A stretch of 64,000 bases of DNA from Acanthochromis polyacanthus. Taxonomy: Eukaryota; Chordata; Actinopteri; Pomacentridae. The position numbers and the translations under genes were made by a program. The first letter of the stretch is position 1; each line of letters begins with the position of its first letter. Location of the stretch: the NCBI RefSeq assembly GCF_021347895.1, contig NC_067122.1:12637983-12701982 (forward strand), given 5' to 3'. Shown in pieces: positions 34,786 to 47,785 of the stretch. The notes under the pieces were generated by a model that was not told where the DNA came from, searched no databases, and saw only the letters and a program-made list of their open reading frames with translations.

Positions 34786-37700
34786 GAGGAGTCCAAGGTT
34801 TTATTTATCAGTCTATGTCCTCAGACTTTAAGGTGCTGACACACACCATTTCCTATTGTAAACTGTCTCAGTGCACACTGGAGATCACAGGAAAAATCAA
34901 AAGAATCATAACCCATTTTCCAGTGCAGGAACTTGTAGGCCATTTTATGGTGGCCCAAACCTCTGTACGTGTTCCAACTGCAGCAAGCGCCTCTGTAGAA
35001 CCTCCATTAGGATTACTTTTAGGGGGAAAATGTACCATCTCCAAGGTAGGCACTTCTAAACAGCCCTGAAAACAATTGATGTGTGGGTTCTGACGTTAAT
35101 TGATTGAACTCAAAGAACACAAACTTTCATTGGTTAAAGTCAATAAGGGCAACAAGTACCATTTTTTCTGCCTTTTTAAGGTCTTCTCAATGCAACTTTC
35201 ACCATGTAGGCTAACATAGCAAAAATCTGTTCTATCAGCTTCATAGTCATAGAAGTGGTGTTATGTCCCATGTAATTTTTTTTGCCATTGTTTTCACACA
35301 CTTGAAGTTGCAGCCATCAAATCCACGGCACAATAGAAACAGTACGGCTGATATACTCTCTAGGTTCCTACCCGTCCTGAGTACCTGCAGCTAAAAGAAA
35401 CCTGAAATCAAATATAGAGATTCAGTTCTGAAGGTTTCACTCTTTTGAATATTTGTTTTGTTTTTACTAAAAATATAGTTTTTAGAGCCAGGTTCTTTGA
35501 TAATATTTTTGTCTGCCACCAGTGTGCATCATTGTAAATTAAATTTTGTATGCATTTTGAAAGCCTGTTGCAGCGTTACATTGACAAATTGAACAGTCAC
35601 AATATGTCACCATCGGCTCTCGGAAATTGCGATGATCATTTCCCCCCAATTTTTACATTTCATTAAAAAAAAAGATGACATCGTGAAGGGCTGTGATTCT
35701 GTGAGATGTCATACACAATCAACAAATGAAAGCATGCAATTTCCATTGCTTTGACGCCTCATTTGGGACACAATATCCCACTTACTGCGGGGTCAATTCT
35801 CTGCACACACGCTTGGAGCGCCTTTTTTCAACTCTTTCAAAATTGGGGAAGTGAATGTTTTTTCTTTGGTGCTGCGTCAAAACAAATTGACATTGAAAAT
35901 GTTTGAGGGAACTAGTGTCACTGCATTATGATATCACAACCAGTTGTACGCCCTCCATCCCCCTTTTTAAAATGATTTATAATTCCGTGCTGCAACATAT
36001 TCTCCACTGCACAATTTGTCTGCTCTGTGGAACAATGTCTGTGGAGGTAAATTAGCTGTGTAAATACATAGATCAGTAGATCTCGTTACAAACATGTGAA
36101 CACGTTAAACGGCAGAAAATTGGCTCACATTAGCAGGTGAACTCATGTGCATCTGCAAGCATGTGTCCAGCAAGGAGAACTGGTGCTGACACGCAGAACA
36201 ACCAAAGTGAACTAGTAAAGAATACAGTTAGATCACCGTGTGGTCATCCATCTGAAGTAGATAAAGGCCCATTCAGAGACATAGCCTTAACACATCATTG
36301 AGCAATTTTGATTTGTTTTCTTCCTCTCTTTAAATAACTTTCTACAGAACCTCCGTGCTTATTTGTCCATGCAGTTCAGGGGATCTGACCGCTCTGACAA
36401 TGAAAAATATCAAACATAGTGGAAGAATTTGAATTAATGCATGAACGAAGACTTCTCCTCACCACTGTTTGAAAATATGGGATAGAACATGTTTTATGCA
36501 GCTGCAGTCCTCATAAATATACACCACGAATCCATTTAAACCAAATTCAATCACTACATGCATTTCGTTGGCGATGTCGGCTCAAAGGTAATTATATGTT
36601 TTGCTGTAGAGGCACATATCAGAAGGGGTTGCGGTGAGGAAAGAGCTGTCAACAAAAATTAGTTTCAGAGCTACTAACCTTCATTTTACAGTGTTTTTCC
36701 GATGAATATACTGACTAATACCGAGCAAGGGATGCATTCTCGGAACAGTAAAGTCAACTAAGCTTTCTTGTGCTTCTTTTATTCTCAAAGGAGTTTTCAA
36801 GGTTCCAGGTCTTGCTTGGCCTTTACAATACACATATTCCAGTTAATAGTGTAGATGCTGTAAAAAGCCAGAGCAGGGGAAAGAAAGAGTTTTGTTCACT
36901 TTTTGTATTTAACACAGGTGCCATGTCTCTTATCAGGCAGTCACATCCGCTGTTATGAAACATACTCTTGAATGAAAATCATGAACTCAGGTCTAGTTTC
37001 TAACACTAGACTGATGAGTATAACACCTTTCAGTAGTTAATTAATCTTATAGCTTTGGGTAACTGCAACTGTGATCTGGAATTAATTTCTTTGTATACCC
37101 CTTAGACACCAGTAGAGATATTATCATTTTATCAATGGACATAATAACCATCAAACTGCCTAGCCACAGAGTAATATCACTTTATTACTGTCCCATATTG
37201 GAGAAAGGGCAATAAATTACCACTTCTCAGGTCATCTTTAATCAGCAAATTGTCTGAAGGCTACTTTTTTGCAACAAGTTCCTCTGAGGGGTCGTAACCT
37301 TTAACAAAGCCCGAAATTAAACTCAGTCATCTATGACCTTTCTGTCATCACTTGAATTAGCCGTTTCCTGGCCTCTGAACAAAGATATCAAAGGAAGAAG
37401 GTGACAGAGCAAACGACAGGCATGCTTTTAGCAAAAATTATATCGGTCACGGGGGCCATAAGTCACATTCGGTCACAGTTGAGGGTTCAGGGTGCAGTGT
37501 GGCCGCTCGTATTAATCTATGTGCTGATAATCCATTTCCAGGGTTGGCTGCCATTGGTCATGTTCAAGTGATATATTTCTGGTTGTGTCAAGGCCGGTGA
37601 TGGCTCCAAGATTAGCTTCCTGTCACCAGCAGCAGCTATGTTCCCATATCTGGAGGTCTGCACATGAAACCCAGTCATGAGACCCTTTAGGAGCTACTGA

Positions 37701-40700
37701 TAGATAAGCTAACCAGCGGAACAACACATTGTTCTATTCATAGCCCTAACTGTCTGGGTCAAAGACACTGCATTGTTGAAAGTCACACATGCATAGCTGT
37801 AAAATCAAGCTAGCCACAAAACTAGCAGACTATGCAGAGTGGCAGATAACTACCGCACAGTTGGCTCAACAATAGCTGATTTGATATACTGGGCATTAAT
37901 AGCACTCTCAGACTGATATTAAGTTGGCTTTTCACTTGTTGGTTGAGTATTTTTAGTCACAGAAACAATCATGTGTGGACCAACACAGTAGCAAAAAATA
38001 AACAAAGTTATGAAAAGGCAGTAAAACAAACTTCACATTGGACAGAAAAGATTTCTTTCTTTAGTGTTTCATGAATTTATATCCTCACAGACACATAGTC
38101 AGCTGAGATAGTGTGTCAAAAATGAAAATAATAAATAAGTAACACACATCTAATGAATCTATTAGACACTTAGGCTCCAGATGTAAAACCACGACCAGAC
38201 GGACAGCCTTCATCCAGTCGATCTCAGCACAGTGGGCGCCTCACTGCGTGCCAGGACCAATGAGGACATGTGAAAGAACATTCATCAATAGTTTCTCAGT
38301 CTGCCCACACAACATCTGCCTCGAGTGAAGACATAAAAGGGCCGTGCGTTCAGGAAATCTAGATATACCACAAATAACAGTTACAGCTACTCAGTACGGT
38401 GAAAGATGTCAAAGTAAAAAAAAAAATAAAAAAAAAACAGCAAATAGTTTTAACTTGAAGAATAGATTGAATGTACATCCATAACTGTAGAAAAGAGATT
38501 GCAGTTCATGCTCTGGACTTTAAGATTAACCTTCAGCTCCTACATGCGATTTCTCACATTCAACGTTACTTTTGAAACGGACTAATTATAATCAAAGGAC
38601 ATTGGTTGCATGTACTCAATAGGGATGGGTGATCTGACGACTTTGTATCAAGGATAATTTTAGTTTTGCATATGATTGCATCATTAAAGGTCTCAGTAGT
38701 GGAGGTGCTCTATTTCACTCAGCCGGTTCTCCGGTGAGTTCCTCATCCCTTAAATGGACTCCAACTCCACCATCCTGCACTGCATCTGATCACTGAGGCT
38801 GCAAAGCAATACAAGCATGTCTTAAACTCCACTCAGGGTGGGATAACCGATGAAAGGCAGCTAAATGTCATCAAGGAATGGCAGGCCTGTCGGATCTAGC
38901 TGGTTAGCAGCAAGTACACTTTCGAAGGAAGCATCATTACTTTCCTAATCAAATCGAAGCAAAAACAGGAAGCAAGAGCTTTATGAGGTGGCTTTTTTGG
39001 ATTGATTTTAATCAGCAGGCTTTGTATCCAGGTTACCATATCAGTTATCTGATCCCATCGGTCCAGCTAAATCTATGGGGAGAATTATGATTAAGATCAT
39101 GGATTGTGATTCTACTCCAGAAGATGGTTATATGATCCTTTGGTTTGGATTACATACCTGCAGCACTCAGCTAGTTTAAACATACAGTTGTCTGTAATTC
39201 CACCATTTAAACAGCTTTTTAAAACAAAAAAAATAGCAAAACAAAACCCTAGTCAGTTCTCATTTGCAAAAAAAAAAAAAAGCTAATAAGAATTAAAGCT
39301 CCACTCAATATTTTTCATAAACAGTGGACAAAAGGAAGTGAGTCACTTGAACTGGTGAACCCAAAGATCATCATCACCATCCAACTCTGCAGTTTCTCTC
39401 AGCTGTAGAGAGCATTTTAGCACCTTTGCTGGTCCCAATTTTACTATTTTGGTTCATTCGCTCTGCTCTCACCAGCATTCTTTCCAAATGGAGGCAGCTG
39501 TTTTTAACGAAAAGCTTTAAAAAGCCACTGCATGCTACCTGCACAGCAATCAAACAGCAGAACGACAGCGTTAGTGACTAGATGGTGAACTGGTGGAGCA
39601 TTTAATTGCTGAAGAGTTGTTGGCAAAAAGAGAGAGAATAATGGAGGGCGAATGCTGGACTTTAATTTGTCCTTTGGCCACAAACATAATTCCAAAGTAA
39701 TGCTAATGTTGCTCTGTAACTGTACTGAATGTCTAAATAACCCACCAACCACATGTTAGCAGTATCTATTTAAAAGATGAGTCTGTCAAAATGATGCTTA
39801 CAGCTTGTGTGTGACCCTTTTCAGTGTCACCAATTTACACTTAAATTCAAACGAAACACTAAACCTATTAGTCATTCAGTTCCTAGGACTTAAGAATGAT
39901 TTTATTTGATACATAGAATAAAGATCAGCATACTCTTCCTTTAGGTTTTAAGGTTTGCTGTAAACAGAACTATGTTGGAAGGACTGCACACTGCCATGAA
40001 GGTATAAAAGAACTGGCTATGCAGAGGAGGAGAGACTATCCATAGTGACACTACAACCCATAGTGACAGGTATCTGTTGGCAATTGTACCAGCTGCTGTT
40101 GTTCAGTTTGACTGTTTCCATAGAGATCTGAATGCAGAAAACCGAAGATCTCAGCTGTGCCAGCTGTCAGCTCTATGTTGTACACACAGTGAGGCTGTGA
40201 GACGCATTACACACACAGTCACTTTCGAACACAGAGACATACACACACTTGAGCATGCATCCAAGCATAGTGAGCCACATAAGTGCACAGCGGCATACAA
40301 AAACACAAACACACGCCTACAAGTTCCCTTTGTTGTGTCTGTATCGCACTCAGCCACATGCACTTTTGCATGCAACAGTGAAACAGCCACACATCTCCAA
40401 AACCAGCAGTGACGACTTATCAAATCGACACCTTTCTGTGAAAATAGGCTTAAAGAAGAGAGTGAAACCACAGCATGCGTTTCTGTTAACTGTCCTTTGT
40501 GCAGACTGTTTGGGAACAAGAGACCACTTGCGGATTTTATAGTATCAAGCCATTTATTGAGACAGCAGAAGCTGTGTGAATGAGATTGCTGGTGTGAGAC
40601 TGCCTCATTTGTATAGCTTTAGCACAAGTAAAGACTGAAGGGGGATCTTGAAAATGTTAAGAGCTATTTTTTCATTGACACCATGGATATAGCGTTTATT

Positions 40701-40811
40701 CATCACTGTGCCATTCTGATACTGTAATAAAATGACAGAGAAATAAATGTTAGAGTGGAAAATACAACACAGGAAGGATGTATTATTTTATCAACAAATA
40801 TGGAAAATAAT
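34786..40811. other. Intergenic DNA, no gene recognised
   Basis: No gene is recognised. 37430-37740 is mixed-composition, unrepetitive sequence of the kind often found in conserved non-coding DNA, but this cannot be tested here. A-rich runs occur at 38416-38438 and 39268-39281. The 111-residue frame at 40077 has no domain. Confidence 0.4.
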
Positions 40812-40824
40812 ATAGATGCTTAAT

Positions 40825-41161
40825 GGGCTGCACAGTGGCGTGGTGGTTAACACTTTCACTTTGCAGCTAGAAGATCCCTGGTTCGCTTCCTGGCCTTCCT
40901 GGGATCTTTCTGCATGGAGTTTGCATGTTCTCCCTGTGCATGCGTGGGTTTTCTCCAGGTACTCCGGCTTCCTCCCACAGTCCAAAAACATGCTGAGGTT
41001 AACTGACGATTCTAAATTGCCCGGAAGGTGTGAATGTGAGTGTGATTATTTGTCTGTATATGTAGCCCTGTGATGACCTGTCCAGAGTGTCCCCAGCCAT
41101 CACCCCAAGTCAGCTAGGATGGACTCCAATGAGGGTTAAGCGGTGTATAGGTAAGGGATGG
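40825..41161 (+). mobile_element. V-SINE, copy 3
   Basis: It has a tRNA-like head (A box TGGCGTGGTGG, B box GGTTCGCTTCC), the conserved middle (TTCTGCATGGAGTTTGCATG, CTTCCTCCCACAGTCC) and a shortened tail ending GGATGG. A perfect 13-bp target duplication ATAGATGCTTAAT lies at 40812-40824 and 41162-41174. The head and middle are close to the 3959 copy, so both probably belong to one subfamily. Confidence 0.9.
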
Positions 41162-41174
41162 ATAGATGCTTAAT

Positions 41175-44100
41175 CGTTTAATCCAAAACCACAAAGATAA
41201 AGAATCTTTCATGAATTTAATAACAAAGAATAATAAAATGCAGAAAGAAGAAAACAAAGTTTTAGTTTCTGAGCTGAAAATACAATAAATTCCCAGCTGA
41301 GGAAATGACATTTAAATATAAGTCTTCTTTCACAAAACATCACAACACTGTATGTGTCTAACTCAGGGCATATCATTTTAGCTTTCGGCATTACCTAGAT
41401 AAAAATATTTTTGGATACTTATATGAGTGCTACCACATCCCCACTGACATTTTGCATTCAGAAGGTCAGTCTCTGATATTTTGCATTACATCATGCAGGG
41501 TTTTCAAATATCTTTATTCAGTCACACCGGGCCTATTATGACAAGATTTTGCTGTGAATTCACTATGAGTCCGCCTCAGTAACACCTCTCTATTCACTCT
41601 TCACTCCTCTCCAACTTTGCCACATGCTCTGCTTTTATCATCCTTTTTTGTGAGGCAAATATCATGATTTCCCACAGACACACACACACAGACAAGAAAA
41701 TTTAACTCGGCTGGGCATCATCCACATTTTTCTTTCATCATCTGTTTTTTTCTTTCATCATCAAGCATCTTTGGTCCATCCGCATGAGCTCATGTTTACT
41801 TATACTTTGAATATGATCAGAGTGCATTCAGACCAGAATCATGCCATCAGTATTCATTACATCAGTGACAAGGAGAAAATTCCTTCTTCGTCTCCTTCCG
41901 TCATCCCCCCCAGGCCTCAGGGAATCCACTGAAGGTTAATTTATTTAAATCCCCCATCCACTCATCTCTATTCCATTAAACTCGACTAATAAATCTTTGG
42001 TTTGCCATGTAATCTGTTTTCTGTTGTCAAAAGCCCGAGCCTCAGCTGCATTTTGCATTTATGCTTGTGGATATGTGCTCGACGATAACATGGCAGTAGA
42101 TAAGGTCATGGTAAATTTAGTAGATGTTGTGTGTAACTGTGCACCGACATCTGCCCTTTGCATGCAGCACAAAAGCCTGGTATAATTAATCTAAGTGCAC
42201 CTCATGGTAGGGGGCAATAAAATCAAAAGGCTGAACCCTCTCAGAGCCCCTGTGCTCCTCCAGTGTCCCAAAGGTCCTGTAAAGTCTGAGCTCGTGGCCT
42301 GAAACACAATTTCCCATCTGCCCTCTCTCCCGTTTTTACCCGGTCATACCTCTCTGGTCATGATAACAACGATTAGTCTGAGCTACAAGGGGACCTTGGC
42401 TATATGGACAAGCGCTGCGTCATTATTACAGCATGTCATGTCAGCGCGACACAGATGCTGCTATGATAATGACTGTTAAAAAGCTCAGCTGTTGGTTTAA
42501 TAGCGGGTGAAGCCATTTGCGGTCTGCTGAAGAGGACATCTCATTGATGTCAATGTGTTTTTTTGTGGCAGAGAGGATTTGCTAATGAGAGGCTTTGGAG
42601 GAGAAGAAGAGTAACTGGAAGAGAGGGTCAGTGTGGGGTCTGTGTCGTGTAAGCAAAGGGACGAAAAGGCAAATTCAGATGAGAAAGAATCAGCTCGGCA
42701 ATATCCTTCCATCAAGTGCAAGATCTACACGTATTTCTTTTATCGTAAAAGACAAAAGGTACAACATTTGGGATGCTTCATGATAAAAAGTCAAGCATTT
42801 CAGAATATTCATCTTCCACCGTGGTTGAAGTTTTCCATGATTTGTTATGTGTCACTGACCAAAGGGACAAGAAGGAAGAAGGCCACAGGAAGCGAATACA
42901 GATGTAAACACTGTAAATTTTAAAACATGTGGCTTTGCAAATGTTTTATGAGGGTGGAAATACATTCAGTAGTTTGCCAGGCCTCGAGGATAAACACACT
43001 GCGTTGAATGTAAACATCATTTTTGTTTGTGTACAAGACAGCTCCACAGGAGACATTTATTGATACCAGTGTGTGTGATGGGGCAACTGCACCGTCTTTA
43101 TGCCAGAATGGAGGAAATAAGACAGAGTCCGCCTTCACTGCAGACTGAAGACTGTTTTTCACAGTTTCTCATTGCCAGTAGGAACAATGAAGTCCATCTC
43201 AGTCACCTCACTGACCACCACTGTGCGGTCAAGAAAGATGATAAGCCATGGTTAATCTCTAATTCATCACAGCAAGAAACTGTACAGACTTTCTGATTGT
43301 CCTCCAACTACTCATCAGTGACAGGCTGTTGCATCAAAATTGCATTTAACATCCCCATAAAATGAATGTGAAGTTGGCTGACAACTGCCAAAACCTAGTC
43401 ATTTTGGAACCGTTCATTCTGACATATTTTACACGAGGAACTTCATTTCAACTTTAAACAGCTCACAAGGCTTTAAGTTTTATTCGTTTAGATCCGTAAA
43501 TTGATATCTTTTACAGTTTTTATGCAGCTGCAGTTTAAGTTTTATGAATTTTTGTAAAATTCAGATTTTTGGTAAATTTTGACTTGATTTTTGCAGCTAA
43601 CCATGTCTCCTCACAATTTTTGCTCAACATGAACAAATTATACATAAAAATGTTGCCATTTCTGTCCTCTTTACCCAGTGGGAGTCTGCTTGCTGTAGGA
43701 TTTCTATGTTTTTTTTTCATAAATTACCTCACAGTGTGTCATCTACACCTCTCACTGACAAGTTGTAATGGCAGAGGCTTTTCAAAATAAAATGTACTTT
43801 AATATGAAATATATATATTAAACTACCGTATGTATAATTAGAACAGGAAATATCAACAGACAGAAGTTGCTTTGGCACACTCAGAATTTATTCAGACATC
43901 TTCTAGTAGCTCTTAATATTCTAAACTATTTGATTTAACAGAGTTCTGAGTCAAGCTGACATTAGCGTGTGGATACACACAGAAGATTTCTGCTTAAATA
44001 AAGGCAAACATAGCTCCTGGAATAAAACTTTCTCTCGGTTTGCTTTGGACCACTTCATTGCTTCAGTCTGCTGGTCATAATTACGGTGCAGAGCACAGTC

Positions 44101-46126
44101 AGAGACAGAAATCATAAAACGTTTATGATGGAAGGTTGCCAGTTCCCCTCCTGACACAAGCTTTATTGGACAACAGGTATTCTGGCAGTTTAAAATCGAA
44201 AATCACATTAGAGGGAAACTTGATTTTCTAACTGAAAAGCACAGGGTATCATTTTTTTTGAAATGCATATCAGTCTCCACATTCAGCATGAAGCAAATCA
44301 TCACCTAATGATGTCAAATGTCCACTTTAAACTTAGCTTCAGAGATTGAATAAAGCTACGCTAGCACAAAATACTAGAGTTACCATGTGTCTCTCATATT
44401 ACCCACCATACATGTAACACAACCTTCCTTTGTTTCTCATTCATGCTCTATTGCTGCGTCCACTGTTTTCATTTGCATCAGTTTCTGTCGCATCAGCCAG
44501 ATAGAATATTTAACATCAAAAGGAAAAAAATCTAATAATTTCCTGTTATTTTTAATGTTTTCCATCACCTCTCTGAGACATGGAGATAAATTATTCGTTG
44601 CTAAGACATTCATCACAGTATGTAAAGTGGAGATATGGACAATATCAGCTAAATTCTGTTCCTTTTTAGCCCCTTCACATTGCAAGTGTTAAGTATTTTG
44701 GCTGGTTATGCTGCTTCTCAGATCTGTGTGGGCGTGTACACATTTTGCTTGATTGATGTGTCACTGATGCCCTTGGAATTCTGCTTTCTCAATCAGGTCC
44801 TCGTTATGAGTGATGGAGCCCTAAATTAACACCCATTTTGTTGGCCAGAGTCAGAGTAGTTTTGTTTATTTCACTTCAGATATTTCTGATTTGTTTTTTT
44901 CCCCCTCATTGGTTTGAAGTGAGTGGGGCTCAGATGAAGAAAGGATGGTCTGTGCATCGAACCAAAATGTGATGACAGCTGACTGCTGATGTTGTTTTCT
45001 TAAGTTAGCAGGCCACCATCAATCTTATCTGATCAAACTGCATAACAAAAAAGCTTTTTTTCTTTGTTTCTTGGTTATTTTGTTGAGAATATTGAATGCT
45101 ATAGAGACATACTTCAAAATCTAAACTGCATTTTGAGGACTTTGATGTATTGTTAATTGAGGGAATACATTTGCAAACACTCATTGTATACATGTTAAAT
45201 TTAGACCATAAAGATTCACATCATGAGTGAAATTAGAACTTGTGAGTCAATTTGTAGCAAGAATTCCAAAATATGTGCAAAGTAAATCGTCCTAATACTT
45301 TTACAACTTTTAATTTTGTAATATTTGTATATGATAAAATCATAACACCACCTGTAATTCCATCAGTGTCCACACCACCCAGCACTGTTGCCCTGAGCGC
45401 GACCACCCTGCAGCATGCCACCAGTACAATAGCCGTTTGAGTTTGTCTTAACAAAAGTACTAATCCCCCTCTGTAGCATCTCTCCTGCTCTGGGCCCTCC
45501 CTGGAATTTCTCTTCAATCAGACAGGAAGCACAATGAGCTTAACGTCTTTTTTCTTTTTTTCTTTTTTTTTCCAAATGAGTGTGATGATTACGTATGATG
45601 AAATCTGAATCAGGATGAATTATAACCCCCGAGTGATGACACAAGGGAGAGCTTTAGTGCCAAAAGCCTTCTTTCAAAAGAAGAGGCTTTCTCTCCTTTA
45701 AAGCTATTCCAGTGTGCAGTTAGTGAATAAGCTCAGGGAGAAGGATAGCCAGATGGCTGCTTGTCATTCGCTGTGAGTCTTTGAGCTTTCAGCTTCGCAA
45801 ACCTAACAGTGATGCTATGACATTTCAAATTCGAGTGTGTTTGAATTTTACACCACCGCTTGACTTTATTTTTGCTAATGGTTTGTCACAACCTGAGTAA
45901 GAAAAATAAAAATAAGACAAGAAAGTCAGTCAACTGTGAATCAAAATATAGAGCAGAATACTATTAGTTAAATTACATGCAAACCAGTGATTCACAGCTC
46001 TTTTCTCAGGCTGGGTGACACTTCAGTATTATCTTTTATCAACTTTTAAGGATCATTTTGATTATATAATTAACACTATGTCAGAAATTACAGGAACAAT
46101 GGCATGTGAAGTTGGTCAGCTCTAAA
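41175..46126. other. Intergenic DNA, no gene recognised
   Basis: Short open frames only. 42200-42560 is the most unique-looking part, with balanced composition and no repeat. A pyrimidine-rich run of C and T lies at 45546-45573. Confidence 0.4.
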
Positions 46127-46360
46127 TTCGTCAACTATTTAGATAAAGAATTAAGTCGATTAATCAGTAGGAAAACAAAAAAATCAGGAAAAAAGCCAAC
46201 AATTCGTCTCTTTCCTGTTCTGTGGCAGTTAACAGAATTTATTTAGGTTGCGGACCAAACAATAGAATAGAATATTTCTGAATCCTGACAACTAATCGAT
46301 TAATTGAGATAATAATCGACAAATTAATCGACAATGATAATGATCATAAGCTGCAGCCCT
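46127..46360. mobile_element. TAATCG-rich MITE, copy 1
   Basis: The sequence ends with CTAATCGATTAATTGAGA, TAATCGACAAATTAATCGAC and GCTGCAGCCCT, the signature of a common fish MITE whose ends read AGGGCTGCAACTA and are rich in TAATCG. The left inverted end is diverged or missing. It encodes no protein. Confidence 0.6.
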
Positions 46361-47059
46361 AATGGATATTATTTCAGTGTCTGTCATGTAAACAGCAGCT
46401 CTTTGTATGCTTTGTGTGTTCAGTATACAGCACTGCAATTAGTCACCCTCTGCCACATTGTCTGTGAAACCGCTCAGTCTTTATTCGGTTCTTCCCGACT
46501 GTGCCTGATGTGATGATCGTCTGCTTGCCTTTTGACTTGTGCTTGTTTGTATTTTCCCTGTTGCCTCTACAGCTGAATTGTACCCAGGGGCAAACTGTTT
46601 TAACCACAGCATGCTCTGCCTCGAGAGTCTGATTATGGTACCAGACCTTGGACAAATTGAGATGTCTAATACTTTTCCTGCTAAACTCATGCAGATTTGA
46701 GTGTCACTGCTCATGCATATCTCCAAGACCCCTTAAGGTGAAGATCAAATGGTTTCCTTTTTCACCTTCACCTGAAAAACATATCATGGGTGAAATGAGC
46801 AGTCAATGCTGTGGCTGACTATTTCCACCTTGAAACTGCAGAATCCCAATAGCAGTCTCAAAAAAAACCCAAAAAACATTCAGGCTTCTGAAGTTTCATA
46901 CATAACAAATGTAAGGAACCAATCCTGCCACAGGGTGAGACTTTCCATTTAATGATTTTGCTTTATAATCAGTCTGTGGTTGGAATGTGTATGGCTGAAT
47001 TAATGTAGTTCTGTTGCAGTTAGCCGACTTAATCAATATAGGCTAAAAGTAGCACAATC

Positions 47060-47430
47060 ATGTCCTGTGCTTGTTCTCTCCATGGCTGTCTCTGGATCAG
47101 GAGCTACACATCTCTGATCTTTAGCCGCTGGCCTCACCAACCTCAAAAATGCTCATTTTTTTGTTCATATTGCTTGCTCTACACCTGCAATCCTCCATCC
47201 CCCTCGTCCCACTCTCACCCCAATCGGTCGAGTCAGATGGCAGCCTTCCCTGAGTCCAGTTCTATTGGAGGCCGTTTCTGCCTCTCCCTATTTTATTAAT
47301 TTGTTTTTGTTCCTTCCCACCCTTGCTGACTGCTTGCTCATAGGGTCAGTCGCTATTAGACACTAACACACTAAGCGCTGTGAGATGAAATATGCTGTGA
47401 ATTTGCACTACATAAGCAGAATTAAATTAA
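47060..47430 (+). mobile_element. L2-type LINE 3' end
   Basis: It reads as a teleost L2 3' UTR: CTCACCCCAATCGGTCGAG with CAGATGGCAGCC, TTCTATTGGAGG, TTCCTTCCCACCCTTGCTGA, TGCTTGCTCATAGGG, and GCGCTGTGAGATGAAATATG before the GCACTACATAAGCAG/AATTAAATTAAA tail. No coding part remains. The start at 47060 is approximate. Confidence 0.75.
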
Positions 47431-47431
47431 A

Positions 47432-47543
47432 AATTTGATCAATTTTTTTTTAGAGAAAAGGTCATTGTTTAGATTATTGTTTAATCAATAAGATTGTAAA
47501 CAGATTAAGCAATAGAAAAATAATTGTTAGTGGCACCCCTACA
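47432..47543. mobile_element. TAATCG-rich MITE, copy 2 (partial)
   Basis: The right end GATTAAGCAATAGAAAAATA then ATTGTTAGTGGCACCCCTAC is a decayed version of the family end (GTTAGTTGCAGCCCT). It directly follows the L2 tail. Confidence 0.45.
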
Positions 47544-47785
47544 TTATTACACTTACATTATAACTTGCCAATATGTTGCAGAGTAGTTTTACAGTGTTTG
47601 AGCAGAATCGTAGGTGAGCTGGTGTGCTTGAGATGTAGTGGGGACTTTATATACTAGCGGAAGCAACATACAGAGTTACATCTAGCACATCTTAAGGCAA
47701 CAAGGGATCATTTTCGTGGAAAAAACCCCACAGGGATACGTTTTAGAGGTTTAATCAATGATCAGAGAAGAACTTTGGGTGCTGT

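Larger units (their letters stand above)
46830..47780. repeat. Unclassified dispersed repeat, copy 2, split by younger elements
   Basis: Its two halves (about 46830-47050 and 47560-47780) match 5500-5795 in order. An L2 3' end and a MITE fill the gap. The insertion point lies between the GTATGGCTGAATTA and GCAGAGTAGTTTTACAGTG blocks. Confidence 0.5.
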
